DNA of 17,698 nucleotides from an uncultured Lachnospiraceae bacterium (GCA_910588405.1 CAJUPT010000055.1:1-17698); one strand, 5' to 3'; positions 1 to 7,157 are shown, counted from the first letter of the stretch. Notes: generated from the sequence alone by a model not told the origin. A program made the numbers and translations.

Positions 1-1
1 G

Positions 2-148
2 CAGATTTATGATATTGTCTGGCAGGAACCATATTCCGGCGATTACAATATTGTCATGAGCCATATCCACCATATAAGGGAGAAAATAGAGGACAATCCG
101 GGCAAGCCGCTTTACATAATTTCAAGTGGAAAACCAGCGTGTATTTAG
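2..148 (+). CDS. C-terminal fragment of a PhoB/OmpR (VanR-like) response regulator, cut by the window edge
   Basis: Reading from base 2 gives 48 residues starting QIYDIVWQEPYSGDYN and containing VMSHIHHIREKIED and NPGKPLYI, ending at the TAG at 146-148. This is the pattern of the winged-helix effector domain of OmpR/PhoB regulators, including the recognition helix, most like the VanR branch. The receiver domain lies outside the window. Family members normally follow the Y-I pair with a final hairpin of the type TVWGVGYK. Here the reading frame instead gives ISSGKPACI and stops, so the last strand is missing or frame-shifted. A terminator follows 20 bases after the stop, so this is probably the last gene of its unit. 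I am confident of the family, but cannot tell whether the gene is functional. Confidence 0.75.
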   Translation, partial: QIYDIVWQEPYSGDYNIVMSHIHHIREKIEDNPGKPLYIISSGKPACI

Positions 149-168
149 ATTTGTGGTGCTGTATTTTC

Positions 169-209
169 AGCGGTGTAGGAAAGAAAACCCTGCACCGCTT
201 TCTTATTGT
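169..209 (+). terminator. Rho-independent terminator after the response regulator
   Basis: The arms AGCGGTGTAGG (169-179) and CCTGCACCGCT (189-199) form an 11-pair stem with one G-U pair and a 9-base loop. A T-rich tail (TTCTTATTGTTT) follows directly. It lies 20 bases downstream of the response-regulator stop. Confidence 0.75.
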
Positions 210-470
210 TTATCTCGGCAGCTTGGCAGAGGTGTATAAAGAATATATCCCCTTCTGCTGAACCGTTCGGGATTTTTTCTTTTCCCGGGGATAAGCCCCC
301 GTCCCCCTCTTAAAATATGAATAATTGTTTTTCAAATTTTCCTTTATATACTCCTGATAGGAGCTGCAAAGCGTATCCGTGTCAACTACCGTCAGCCGCA
401 CGGAATCGGGAAAATGCATGGGGTAAGTCAAATGAACATAGATGTCCTGTAGATTTCCGATCTGTGCGAT
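210..470 (-). pseudogene. Possible decayed gene remnant downstream of the PucR-type regulator
   Basis: The stretch 149-497 has no convincing intact gene. On the minus strand, one frame is open from the stop at 471-473 to the stop at 210. It reads IAQIGNLQDIYVHLTYPMHF followed by PDSVRLTVVDTD and YQEYIKENLKNN. That composition is protein-like: few cysteines, and mixed hydrophobic and acidic residues. There is no good start codon or ribosome-binding site at its head, and the last 30 residues are lysine- and arginine-rich and look random. I do not recognise a family. It could be the tail of a gene lost by deletion next to the regulator, or chance coding. Confidence 0.25.
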
Positions 471-497
471 TCAGTTGGCACAGTTGTCTCCAATTTT

Positions 498-1979
498 TTA
501 TTGTGTTTCTGTCTTTTCTCTTTTCGTACTTCCGGCCAGCCAGTCTGACAAACGCAGATAAGCCAGTTCATTTTCTTCCTTCAATGTCAGCCCGGTCAGC
601 TCCCGTATGCGGCGAAGCCGGTATTTTAAAGTGTTTCGGTGGATATTCAGCGCCTGGGCGGTTTCCAGGAGGTTCCGTTCTTTTCTCAGGTAAACGGAAA
701 GTGTATGGCACAGTTCTCCGTGGGTTTCATGGTCATAATGAAACAGAAGCTCCAGCGCCGGATGGAGCAGCGCAGAGGTCATCTCCTGTTCCCGGAGCGT
801 TTTTAAAAGCCAGGAAAAGGCAAAGGATTCACAGTAATGGATGCCGGCATTTCCGTCCGCCCGGTCTAAGGCAAAGCAGGCCTGCTTTCGGCAAGTGGGC
901 AATGTATCCAGCCTGGAGGCGTTCATGGAGATGCCGATCAGCAGGCCTGACAGCCCCAGTTCTTTGATCAGCCGGGATAAAGATTCCGGCTGGCAGTTCT
1001 GCTCTTTCAATATGGCTAGAATATCCCCTTCATGCATGGTTGCAAGGCAGCAGGAAGAATGCCGTTTTAAGCTTTTTAGCGTTGTTACCTTGTGAATTTT
1101 GTCGCTGCGCAGCTTGTGCCGGAATGCTGCCAGTCTCCATGAATTTCCGGTCTTTTCTTTTTCCAGCTTCCTGAGAAGGCGGGAATCTATTTCTTTTCCA
1201 TCCAATAGTTTTTGGAGAATGGTTTCGCTGGATTGGAGCAAAGCATTTTCGGAAGTAAATTCTGCCGCTTTCAGCAGATATCGGCCCAAAAGCGGCGCAA
1301 GCTGCAAATCTTTGTCAGTCTGCTCCGGAAATTTTTGGAGGATTGCGATCGTAGCGACCGGTTCCTGATCCTGCTTTAAATACATCATTAAGACCGGTTC
1401 GCTTTCAGGATAAACATTGCGTACTAGCTGAGGGTGTTCGGAAAGCTCTTTGATCAGCTGATTGTCTGTTCCGTAATAAGGAAGGTTGTTAATCTGCGGA
1501 TGCGTCTGCCTGTGAGAAACGGAAAAATTCCAGTAAGGATCGACAGGCTGGTGAGCGGCTTCGTTTGCTATATATAATTCCCCGCTCAATCCTCCGACAA
1601 CCATGGGATTTTCAATGACCTGGGAACAGAGATCCACCAGTTCCTGTAACGGAGCCTGTCTGGAAGCCGCTTCCAAAAGCCTGCCCTCCCACGCCATAAA
1701 GAAGTCAAATGCCGCTAAAAGGGTATTCAGCAGTTCTTCATAATCACAGTGATGAAATAACAGATAGCTCTGGCGATGGACAATAATGTAAGCGTTCCGG
1801 TACCTGGGGTCAGAGAGGAAGTATCTTGCATCGCCGAAATACACATATCCCGGCAAAAGCTGCAAATGTTCGTCCGGTAAAAAACGCATTCCGTAGATTA
1901 TGGGCTCATCATCGATTATAGTGCGGTCAGGCCGGTATTCTCCCAGATACCATGCCAGCATGGACATACTTAGTTTCAT
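498..1979 (-). CDS. PucR/CdaR-family transcriptional regulator
   Basis: The protein is 493 residues. The C-terminus (about 420-485) has the hallmark PucR/CdaR helix-turn-helix: a Y-L-R-K-E-R-N-L-L-E-T-A block followed by ALNIHRNTLKYRLRRI and ELTGLTL. The N-terminal 400 residues resemble the sensory part of this family (a possible GAF-like region at about 110-240, then a GGDEF-like linker) without a named ligand site. The start ATG (1977-1979) has AGGGAGG four bases upstream on its strand. The gene is divergent from the UroD-family gene across 275 bases that contain two inverted repeats, so the neighbouring gene is the likely target. PucR-family proteins often act as activators responding to a catabolic substrate; the ligand here is unknown. 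A function in controlling one-carbon or corrinoid metabolism is inference from the neighbour only. Confidence 0.85.
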   Translation of the reverse strand: MKLSMSMLAWYLGEYRPDRTIIDDEPIIYGMRFLPDEHLQLLPGYVYFGDARYFLSDPRYRNAYIIVHRQSYLLFHHCDYEELLNTLLAAFDFFMAWEGRLLEAASRQAPLQELVDLCSQVIENPMVVGGLSGELYIANEAAHQPVDPYWNFSVSHRQTHPQINNLPYYGTDNQLIKELSEHPQLVRNVYPESEPVLMMYLKQDQEPVATIAILQKFPEQTDKDLQLAPLLGRYLLKAAEFTSENALLQSSETILQKLLDGKEIDSRLLRKLEKEKTGNSWRLAAFRHKLRSDKIHKVTTLKSLKRHSSCCLATMHEGDILAILKEQNCQPESLSRLIKELGLSGLLIGISMNASRLDTLPTCRKQACFALDRADGNAGIHYCESFAFSWLLKTLREQEMTSALLHPALELLFHYDHETHGELCHTLSVYLRKERNLLETAQALNIHRNTLKYRLRRIRELTGLTLKEENELAYLRLSDWLAGSTKREKTETQ

Positions 1980-2031
1980 GGTGCCTCCCTGAAATTTTTA
2001 TAAATGATGGTTTTATTTCTCAGGCAGGCGA

Positions 2032-2050
2032 TTTGTCCTCAAGTGACAAA
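2032..2050. promoter_or_regulatory. Inverted repeat, candidate operator in the divergent regulator/UroD intergenic region
   Basis: TTTGTC and GACAAA form a perfect 6-base inverted repeat around 7 central bases. It lies 53 bases upstream of the regulator start, where autoregulation would act. There is no direct evidence of binding. Confidence 0.35.
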
Positions 2051-2072
2051 CCGCCGGTTTTTGTTTTTGATT

Positions 2073-2113
2073 TGTTCTGCCGTCGGGGACATATACAATA
2101 TGGCGGCAGAACA
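2073..2113. promoter_or_regulatory. Long inverted repeat overlapping the UroD-family promoter
   Basis: TGTTCTGCCG (2073-2082) and CGGCAGAACA (2104-2113) are perfect 10-base arms. Inside the 21-base centre is a second small repeat, CATAT-ACA-ATATG (2090-2102). The right arm lies within the spacer of the putative promoter for the UroD-family gene, and the left arm just upstream of its -35. This is a natural place for the divergent PucR-type regulator to bind. It is not followed by a T-run in the + direction, so a terminator is less likely. Confidence 0.45.
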
Positions 2114-2120
2114 GTATAAT
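2092..2120 (+). promoter_or_regulatory. Candidate sigma-A promoter for the UroD-family gene
   Basis: TATACA (2092-2097, 4 of 6 consensus bases), a 17-base spacer, and a perfect TATAAT (2115-2120). The weak -35 suits an activator-dependent promoter. The 5' leader to the chosen start would be about 128 bases. Confidence 0.45.
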
Positions 2121-2254
2121 TAATACAACATATATCCGATATTCAGCATATAACGATTTATGTGAAAAAGCAATTCTTATTTCCAGAAAAAAGAATCGGT
2201 TTTTGTATTGTAGCTTTTGGATAACTTTAAATGAAAACAGAAAGGACAGCAGCC

Positions 2255-3367
2255 ATGACATTATACGAACAGCGTCTTTTGCGTACCATGAATGCGATTC
2301 AGATGAAACCTGTGGACAAAATTCCTTTTTCTTACAGCGGGCCGGCTTATCTGGCCAGAAGCCAGGGCGTGAAGATCGGAACTTATGTTTCTGACTTTAC
2401 GAAAGCTACGGATGCGGCTGTTGGATTCGCGTTGAAACATCCGGGAATTGATACGATGCATACGCCTACGATTTCCCCTTTTGCGTTATCTACGCTGTGG
2501 CTTTCCAATGTGAGGGTGCCGGGTTTGGATCTTCCGGAGGATGAATTGTGGCAGGTAGACGAACAGGAGCTTATGACGGAAGAAGATTATGAGACAATTG
2601 TTAAAATTGGTTACGGCCCCTGGCTGGAGGATTTTCTGAAAAACCGGGCGGGCGATCCGCTGCCTAAAATGCAGCCTTTTATTCAGAGTTCACCGGAGAC
2701 ATTCCGCCGCATGGCGGTAGAGGCCAATATGCCTGTCGTCAATGCGGTGATGTCCGGTTCTCCTTTCGAGGGATTTTGCGGCGCAAGGCAGCTGATGAAT
2801 TTTTTTATGGATCTGATGGAAGAACCGGAGCTGGTGAAAAAGGCGCTGGATAAGGCAATGGAGTATGTTTATGGCAGTTTTGTCACTCAGCTGGATGCCA
2901 TAAAGCCTATCGGTGCATGGGTAGGCGGCTGGCGGGCGGCGCCGGAGCTGATGGCCCATGATACCTGGATGGAATTTGTATGGCCTTATCTGAGGAGGCT
3001 GATCGATGCGGCCGTGGAGCGGAATGTGCTGCCGATCCTGCATTTTGATTCCTGCTGGGAATCGGAGCTGGAAACGTTAAAAGAACTGCCGCCCCGCACC
3101 TGCCTGCTGATGTTGGACGGGTCTACGGATATGCGCATGGCCAGAAATGTACTGGATGACAGGATGTGCCTGATGGGAGACGTTCCTTCCACGATGCTGG
3201 CCTTTGGCGATGAGAACCAGGTGTATCAGTATGTGACAAAGCTGATCGACGACGTAGGGCCGAAGACGGGCCTGATCGTAAGCTCCGGCTGTGACACGCC
3301 ATTGAACGCGAAGCCAGAGAATGTGCGGGCTATGATTCAGGCCACTGTGGATTACAGGATTTCATAA
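2255..3367 (+). CDS. Uroporphyrinogen decarboxylase-family protein, probable corrinoid/methyltransferase-like enzyme
   Basis: The protein is 370 residues from the ATG at 2255, which has AAAGGA eight bases upstream; an in-frame ATG at 2231 lacks a binding site. The fold signature is the URO-D superfamily: the C-terminal segment SSGCDTPLNAKPENVRAM matches the last strand and helix of the family. Candidate metal ligands are H263 and C267 in HFDSCW and C346 in SSGC. The related methyltransferases MtaA and MtbA use a His-x-Cys plus a distant Cys to hold zinc, so the spacing here is a variant. True haem-pathway HemE has no such ligands, and no other haem gene is nearby. A methyltransferase or methyl-corrinoid role is therefore more likely than decarboxylation. 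No corrinoid protein or MttB-type partner is present. It is followed after 32 bases by a CobW-like GTPase fragment, a pairing seen in one-carbon clusters of anaerobes. Confidence 0.8.
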   Translation: MTLYEQRLLRTMNAIQMKPVDKIPFSYSGPAYLARSQGVKIGTYVSDFTKATDAAVGFALKHPGIDTMHTPTISPFALSTLWLSNVRVPGLDLPEDELWQVDEQELMTEEDYETIVKIGYGPWLEDFLKNRAGDPLPKMQPFIQSSPETFRRMAVEANMPVVNAVMSGSPFEGFCGARQLMNFFMDLMEEPELVKKALDKAMEYVYGSFVTQLDAIKPIGAWVGGWRAAPELMAHDTWMEFVWPYLRRLIDAAVERNVLPILHFDSCWESELETLKELPPRTCLLMLDGSTDMRMARNVLDDRMCLMGDVPSTMLAFGDENQVYQYVTKLIDDVGPKTGLIVSSGCDTPLNAKPENVRAMIQATVDYRIS

Positions 3368-3399
3368 AGCACAGGCAGGTTCTTATTCAATGAGGTTAC

Positions 3400-3720
3400 A
3401 TGTCCGTAGGAAGATATGGTGAAAAGATGAAAATTGTCTTAATCGGCGGATTTTTCGGCTCAGGCAAAACGACGATTACGGCCAATCTTACAAGGCAGCT
3501 GCTGGCACGCTCCGAAGGGGTCTGTATCGTGGAGAATGAAATCGGGCAGATCGGCGTGGATGATTTGCTGGTGATCAATAAAATTGATTTGAATGGGGAT
3601 ATTGAGACGATTAAATCAGATATCCGCCAGATGGGCGTAAGCTGTCCGCTTGTCCCTCTGTCGGCAACGGCGGATTCCGGCGCAGGGCTGCTGGCAGAGG
3701 TGGAAAAGGTTCTTGGATGA
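3400..3720 (+). CDS. Internally deleted CobW/COG0523-like P-loop GTPase, probable pseudogene
   Basis: The reading frame gives 106 residues; full-length relatives have at least 200. The first part, MKIVLIGGFFGSGKTT, then VENEIGQIGVDD, is the normal start of a CobW-type metal/corrinoid GTPase with an intact Walker A loop. The next residues, LLVINKIDL, are the guanine-specificity motif that usually lies about 100 residues further on. The last part (LVPLSATADSGAGLLAEVEKVL) is a normal C-terminus. The missing centre would hold the Cys-x-Cys-Cys metal motif, Walker B and the switch regions. The reading frame is preserved across the junction. The start at 3400 follows TGAGGT; the ATG at 3427 (MKIVL) is the family's usual start. 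Its intact relatives probably load or activate corrinoid proteins. As it stands it should lack normal GTPase cycling. Confidence 0.7.
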   Translation: MSVGRYGEKMKIVLIGGFFGSGKTTITANLTRQLLARSEGVCIVENEIGQIGVDDLLVINKIDLNGDIETIKSDIRQMGVSCPLVPLSATADSGAGLLAEVEKVLG

Positions 3721-3757
3721 TTCCGCCAGGTCATTGCGGATAAAAAAGATGTGGAAT

Positions 3758-3828
3758 AAAAGGCTGGCGTTGGTAGAAAGCAGCCAGGAAAAAGGGTGCG
3801 TTTTACCGATGCCGGCTTTTCTCTTTTC
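3758..3828 (+). terminator. Candidate terminator after the UroD/CobW-like unit
   Basis: AAAAGGCTGGC (3758-3768) can pair with GCCGGCTTTT (3811-3820) with one bulged G and one G-U pair; CTCTTTTC follows. A shorter competing stem GGCTG/CAGCC (3762-3766 with 3781-3785) lies inside. The loop is long, so strength is uncertain. Confidence 0.4.
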
Positions 3829-3891
3829 ATAAATTTCCCAAATATAACCTCCCTGGCAGCAGGCAGATTATAAAATAGCAAAAATATAAGG

Positions 3892-3920
3892 TAGATAGAA
3901 TAAATAAACTTTGTTATGAT
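3892..3920 (+). promoter_or_regulatory. Candidate sigma-A promoter for the beta-CASP nuclease gene
   Basis: TAGATA (3892-3897), a 17-base spacer and TATGAT (3915-3920) lie in an AT-rich stretch. They are 56 bases before the start codon of the downstream gene. Confidence 0.4.
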
Positions 3921-3975
3921 GTATACAGGTAGTTAGTGTAGTGAGCAATAATATCTGTAGGAGGAGGTTATATGT

Positions 3976-5577
3976 ATGAAGCTTACGTTTATCGGCGCCG
4001 ACCATGAGGTTACAGGCAGCTGCCACTATATGGAGATCGGAGAGAAACGCCTGCTGGTGGATTACGGGATGGAGCAGGGAATCGATATATTCGAGAATCA
4101 GGAGGTGCCGGTCAGCCCTTCCCTCATCGATTTTGTCCTGCTGACCCATGCCCATATCGACCATTCGGGGATGCTGCCCCTTTTGTATAAGCGGGGGTTT
4201 AGGGGGCGGGTATATGCCACCCAGGCCACTTGCGATCTGTGCAGGATTATGTTAAAGGACAGCGCACATATCCAGGAATTTGAGGCGGAATGGAAAAACC
4301 GGAAGGCCCGCCGTTCCGGCCAGGAACAGGTGGAGCCGGTCTATAATATGGACGATGCCTGCGGATTGCTGGAGCATCTTGTGGCCTGCGGGTATGATCA
4401 GATTCTGGAGCTGGCGGAAGGGGTTCGGGTTCGGTTTACGGATGTGGGACATCTGCTGGGTTCCGCCAGCATCGAGGTGTGGGCGACGGAAAAAGGCGTG
4501 ACGAAAAAAATCGTTTTTTCCGGTGATATCGGAAATCTGAATCAGCCGCTGATCAAAGATCCCCAGTATGTGAAGGAAGCGGATTATGTGGTGATGGAAT
4601 CCACCTACGGAGACCGGAGCCATGGGGAAATCCCGGATTATGTGAGCGCACTGACCCAGATTTTACAGGAGACCTTTGACAAAGGGGGAAATGTGGTCAT
4701 TCCCTCTTTTGCCGTGGGCAGAACCCAGGAGATCCTCTATTTTCTGCGGAAGATTAAGGCGGACGGTCTGGTAAAAGGGCATGAGCATTTTGAAGTTTAT
4801 GTGGACAGCCCGCTGGCCATCGAAGCCACCGGCATTTTCCAGCAGAATATCAGCTGTTGTTTTGATGAGGAAGCGATGGAGCTGGTGGAGCAGGGGATTA
4901 ACCCGATCAGCTTTCCGGGCTTGAAAACGGCGGTTTCGGCGGAAGAATCCAAGGCTATCAACTTCGACGCCGCTCCCAAGGTCATTATCTCCGCCTCCGG
5001 TATGTGCGATGCCGGGCGTATTCGCCATCATCTGAAGCATAATCTGTGGCGGCAGGAGTGCGCCGTCGTATTTGTGGGATACCAGTCCGTAGGGACATTG
5101 GGACGGAGCTTGTTAGACGGTGTTCCGGCGGTGAAGCTGTTTGGCGAGACCATAGAAGTGTGCGCGAAAATCTTGCGGCTGCCGGGGATCAGCGGCCATG
5201 CGGACAGAGAAGGTCTGATCCGGTGGCTTTCGGAGATATCTCCGAAGCCCGGACATGTGTTTGTGGTTCACGGCGAGGATTCGGTCTGTGATTCCTTCTG
5301 CAGGCTGATCCGGGAAGAATATGGCCAGGATGCTACCGCGCCCTACAGCGGGGCGGAGTTTGACATGGCGGCGGGGGTATACGTAAAACAGGGTACTATG
5401 AAGCGGGTAGCGGCCGCCAAGCCTGCCTCTGTCCATGCTTCTTCCGTATTCAGCCGTCTGCTGGCTGCCGGTAAACGTCTGATGGAAGTGATCTATCATA
5501 ACGAAGGCGGCGCCAACAAGGATTTGACAAAATTCACGAACCAGATATTAGCGCTGTGTGAAAAATGGGACAGGTAG
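3976..5577 (+). CDS. MBL-fold beta-CASP metallohydrolase (RNA-processing nuclease family)
   Basis: The protein is 533 residues. It has all metallo-beta-lactamase/beta-CASP motifs in order: HAHIDHSG (H58, H60, D62, H63), GHLLGSA (H159), FSGDIG (D184), ESTYGDR (motif A), SASGMCDAGR followed by HH (motif B), and SGHADREGL (H408, motif C). This places it with the YSH1/CPSF73-like and bacterial EXTL-type ribonucleases; homologues are annotated as RNA-specific exonucleases. The C-terminal 60 residues beyond the VHGE segment are a family extension. The start ATG at 3976 follows AGGAGGAGG; an overlapping ATG at 3972 is in another frame. It has its own candidate promoter and ends 25 bases from the convergent spoVT, with no obvious terminator between. 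The RNA substrate is unknown. Confidence 0.9.
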   Translation: MKLTFIGADHEVTGSCHYMEIGEKRLLVDYGMEQGIDIFENQEVPVSPSLIDFVLLTHAHIDHSGMLPLLYKRGFRGRVYATQATCDLCRIMLKDSAHIQEFEAEWKNRKARRSGQEQVEPVYNMDDACGLLEHLVACGYDQILELAEGVRVRFTDVGHLLGSASIEVWATEKGVTKKIVFSGDIGNLNQPLIKDPQYVKEADYVVMESTYGDRSHGEIPDYVSALTQILQETFDKGGNVVIPSFAVGRTQEILYFLRKIKADGLVKGHEHFEVYVDSPLAIEATGIFQQNISCCFDEEAMELVEQGINPISFPGLKTAVSAEESKAINFDAAPKVIISASGMCDAGRIRHHLKHNLWRQECAVVFVGYQSVGTLGRSLLDGVPAVKLFGETIEVCAKILRLPGISGHADREGLIRWLSEISPKPGHVFVVHGEDSVCDSFCRLIREEYGQDATAPYSGAEFDMAAGVYVKQGTMKRVAAAKPASVHASSVFSRLLAAGKRLMEVIYHNEGGANKDLTKFTNQILALCEKWDR

Positions 5578-5602
5578 AGATTTCCCAGAAAACTGTTCCG
5601 GC

Positions 5603-6151
5603 TTAGCTCTCCATCTGTCTTCCTAAAAATGCCGCCGCCGTATAGGCCAGCTTCTGCTCCGTGTCTCCCATTTTCCCCTTGGTATCCTTGGTGAGGATGG
5701 CCACGGAGCCGATGGCGTCCCCTTCGCTGATAATGGGGTAGATCACCTGATACTGGTACTCGTCGGTATCTCCGGTCATAACGGTGATAAAGTCCTTGTC
5801 CGATTTGGAGAGGGCGACGGTGTCCCTGTTGAGAATCAGGGTTTCCAGCTGCTTGCTGATGGGTTTGCCGATATAGTCTTTTTTCATGCCGCCAGCCACG
5901 GCGATGACAGAATCTCTGTCAGTGATGCAGACGACACAGCCGGTGGTCTGAGCCAGGGATTCCGCGTACTGCCTGGCAAAAGAGCCAAGCTCCGCCATCG
6001 GAGAGTATTTTTTCAGAATAATCTCCCCTTCCCTGTCCGTGAAAATTTCCAGCGGCGTGCCTTCCCGAAGCCGCAGCGTCCTGCGGATTTCCTTGGGGAT
6101 CACCACCCGCCCCAGATCATCTATTCTTCTTACGATTCCTGTAGCTTTCAT
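5603..6151 (-). CDS. spoVT: Stage V sporulation protein T, AbrB-type regulator
   Basis: The protein is 182 residues, close to the Bacillus protein. Residues 1-50 form the swapped-hairpin AbrB DNA-binding domain (GIVRRIDDLGRVVIPKEIRR, then LRLREGTPLEIF). Residues about 55-180 form the GAF-like domain that SpoVT adds to AbrB. SpoVT is a late forespore regulator that tunes sigma-G genes. AGGAGG lies nine bases before the ATG on its strand. Its place upstream of mazG matches the conserved Firmicutes order. I could not find a clean sigma-G promoter (-35 GMATR, -10 CATWMTA) upstream, so its expression timing is assumed from the family. Confidence 0.93.
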   Translation of the reverse strand: MKATGIVRRIDDLGRVVIPKEIRRTLRLREGTPLEIFTDREGEIILKKYSPMAELGSFARQYAESLAQTTGCVVCITDRDSVIAVAGGMKKDYIGKPISKQLETLILNRDTVALSKSDKDFITVMTGDTDEYQYQVIYPIISEGDAIGSVAILTKDTKGKMGDTEQKLAYTAAAFLGRQMES

Positions 6152-6634
6152 GTCTTTATTCCTCCTAGTACTACTTTATTTATAGTTCCGCAACTTCCTT
6201 TCCAAGCCCTATTGAACTGGGAAAATTTCCAGCCACTAAAATGTCTGTAAATCCTCCCGGCGCTATGAGCACTTAGGGTCTGTTTTTTAGCCGCTTACTA
6301 TTTTCCGCCGCTTGTGCGGTCCGTTGCTGTTTTTAACAAATTATTTGATACATTCTATTACGATAATAGAAACTCCCATTTCTGGAAGTAGTATCTGTAA
6401 TTGGAGGAATTTTATTCTTTTCCGGAAAAGTTCGTAAATTTCTCGATAAATTTGGTGCGGTGCCGAAATCAAAGGGAATCGTCAGACATATTTTGAAAAA
6501 TAGCGAAAGAGTGAAGCTCCTTCTGTTATTTGAAAGCTTGCGAAAATATAAGTGCTGTGGTAAGATTTCTTTAATGATCAATGGAAAAAATTCTGACAGG
6601 TATTTTATCTGGTGTGGATGGCGTGGAGGAATAC
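6152..6634. other. Gene-free intergenic region between divergent spoVT and mazG, with two perfect palindromes
   Basis: About 480 bases hold no convincing gene in any frame. The left part holds the spoVT leader. TTCTATTA-CGA-TAATAGAA (6353-6371) is a perfect 8-3-8 inverted repeat, and CTTTTCCGGAAAAG (6417-6430) is a perfect 14-base palindrome; both look like regulator sites or small hairpins. A GC-rich patch at 6306-6320 (GCCGC and GCGG) could form a short stem before a T-run at 6330-6334. Part of the region may be mazG leader. I see no tRNA, riboswitch or small protein here. Confidence 0.5.
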
Positions 6635-7132
6635 ATGGAGCGTATGGAGGAATATATGGAAGGTACGGAAAACAAGGCGAAACGATATGTGATGGGAATC
6701 GACACGGAGAAAGAGGAAGCTTATTCCTTTGTTGAGTTAGAAAAAATCGTCGCCGCCCTGCGTAGCGAGAACGGCTGCCCATGGGACAAGTCCCAGACCT
6801 ATGAGTCCATGAAAAAATGTCTGGCCGATGAGACGGAGGAAGTATTCCAGGCCATTGACAACCAGGATATGGATAATCTGTGCGAGGAGCTGGGGGACGT
6901 GCTTTTGCAGGTGATGCTGAACAGCCAGATTGCTAGGGAGCGGGGAGACTTTACCATTGACGACGTGATCGACGGATTATGTCGAAAGATGATTCGCCGC
7001 CATCCCCATGTATTTGGGGAGCTTGAGGCGATTACGCCGGAGGAAGGGCTGAAACTGTGGAACCAGATGAAAGCCAGGGAAAAAGCTGAAAAAAGTAGAC
7101 CTTTTCTCAAGGAATTTCCTGAATATCCTTGA
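6635..7132 (+). CDS. mazG: MazG-family nucleoside triphosphate pyrophosphohydrolase
   Basis: The single MazG domain runs from the ELEKIVAALRSENGCPWDKS segment to RRHPHVFGE. It includes the metal-binding pattern DETEEV ... EELGD (a DExxE variant of the EExxE-ExxD motif) and the GFxxDDV-like helix. MazG enzymes hydrolyse NTPs/dNTPs to the monophosphate and pyrophosphate, clearing non-canonical nucleotides. The length is about 165 residues, a one-domain form; the Bacillus YabN homologue carries an extra methylase domain that is absent here. The start is uncertain: ATGs at 6635 and 6656 each have GGAGG five bases upstream because a short segment (GGAGGAATA plus ATGGA) is repeated 21 bases apart; an ATG at 6581 has no binding site. 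The residues before about 45 are not conserved. The hup promoter overlaps its stop codon. Confidence 0.9.
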   Translation: MERMEEYMEGTENKAKRYVMGIDTEKEEAYSFVELEKIVAALRSENGCPWDKSQTYESMKKCLADETEEVFQAIDNQDMDNLCEELGDVLLQVMLNSQIARERGDFTIDDVIDGLCRKMIRRHPHVFGELEAITPEEGLKLWNQMKAREKAEKSRPFLKEFPEYP

Positions 7133-7157
7133 CAAACCAGACAGAAAAGTATATAAA
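7129..7157 (+). promoter_or_regulatory. Strong sigma-A promoter for hup
   Basis: Consensus TTGACA (7129-7134), a 17-base spacer and TATAAA (7152-7157). The -35 box overlaps the mazG stop codon (7130-7132). The roughly 63-base leader contains a small CACAC/GTGTG hairpin (7185-7198) before AGGAGG. High expression fits an abundant HU protein. Confidence 0.8.

Noticed and set aside
317..967. 216-residue + strand open frame
   Set aside because: It lies mostly opposite the PucR-type gene, is rich in Arg, Pro, Cys and Ser with no recognisable domain, and has no ribosome-binding site.
2121..2254. Cobalamin riboswitch before the UroD-family gene
   Set aside because: The leader lacks the conserved B12-box and core sequences; only a weak ATTCTT/AAGAAT hairpin is present.
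6152..6260. Sigma-G promoter for spoVT
   Set aside because: TAGTACTA near the start overlaps the ribosome-binding site and has no matching -35, so no confident call was possible.
6460..6735. 91-residue + strand open frame in the spoVT-mazG gap
   Set aside because: Its second half is the mazG sequence in another frame, and its first half has no binding site or recognisable motif.
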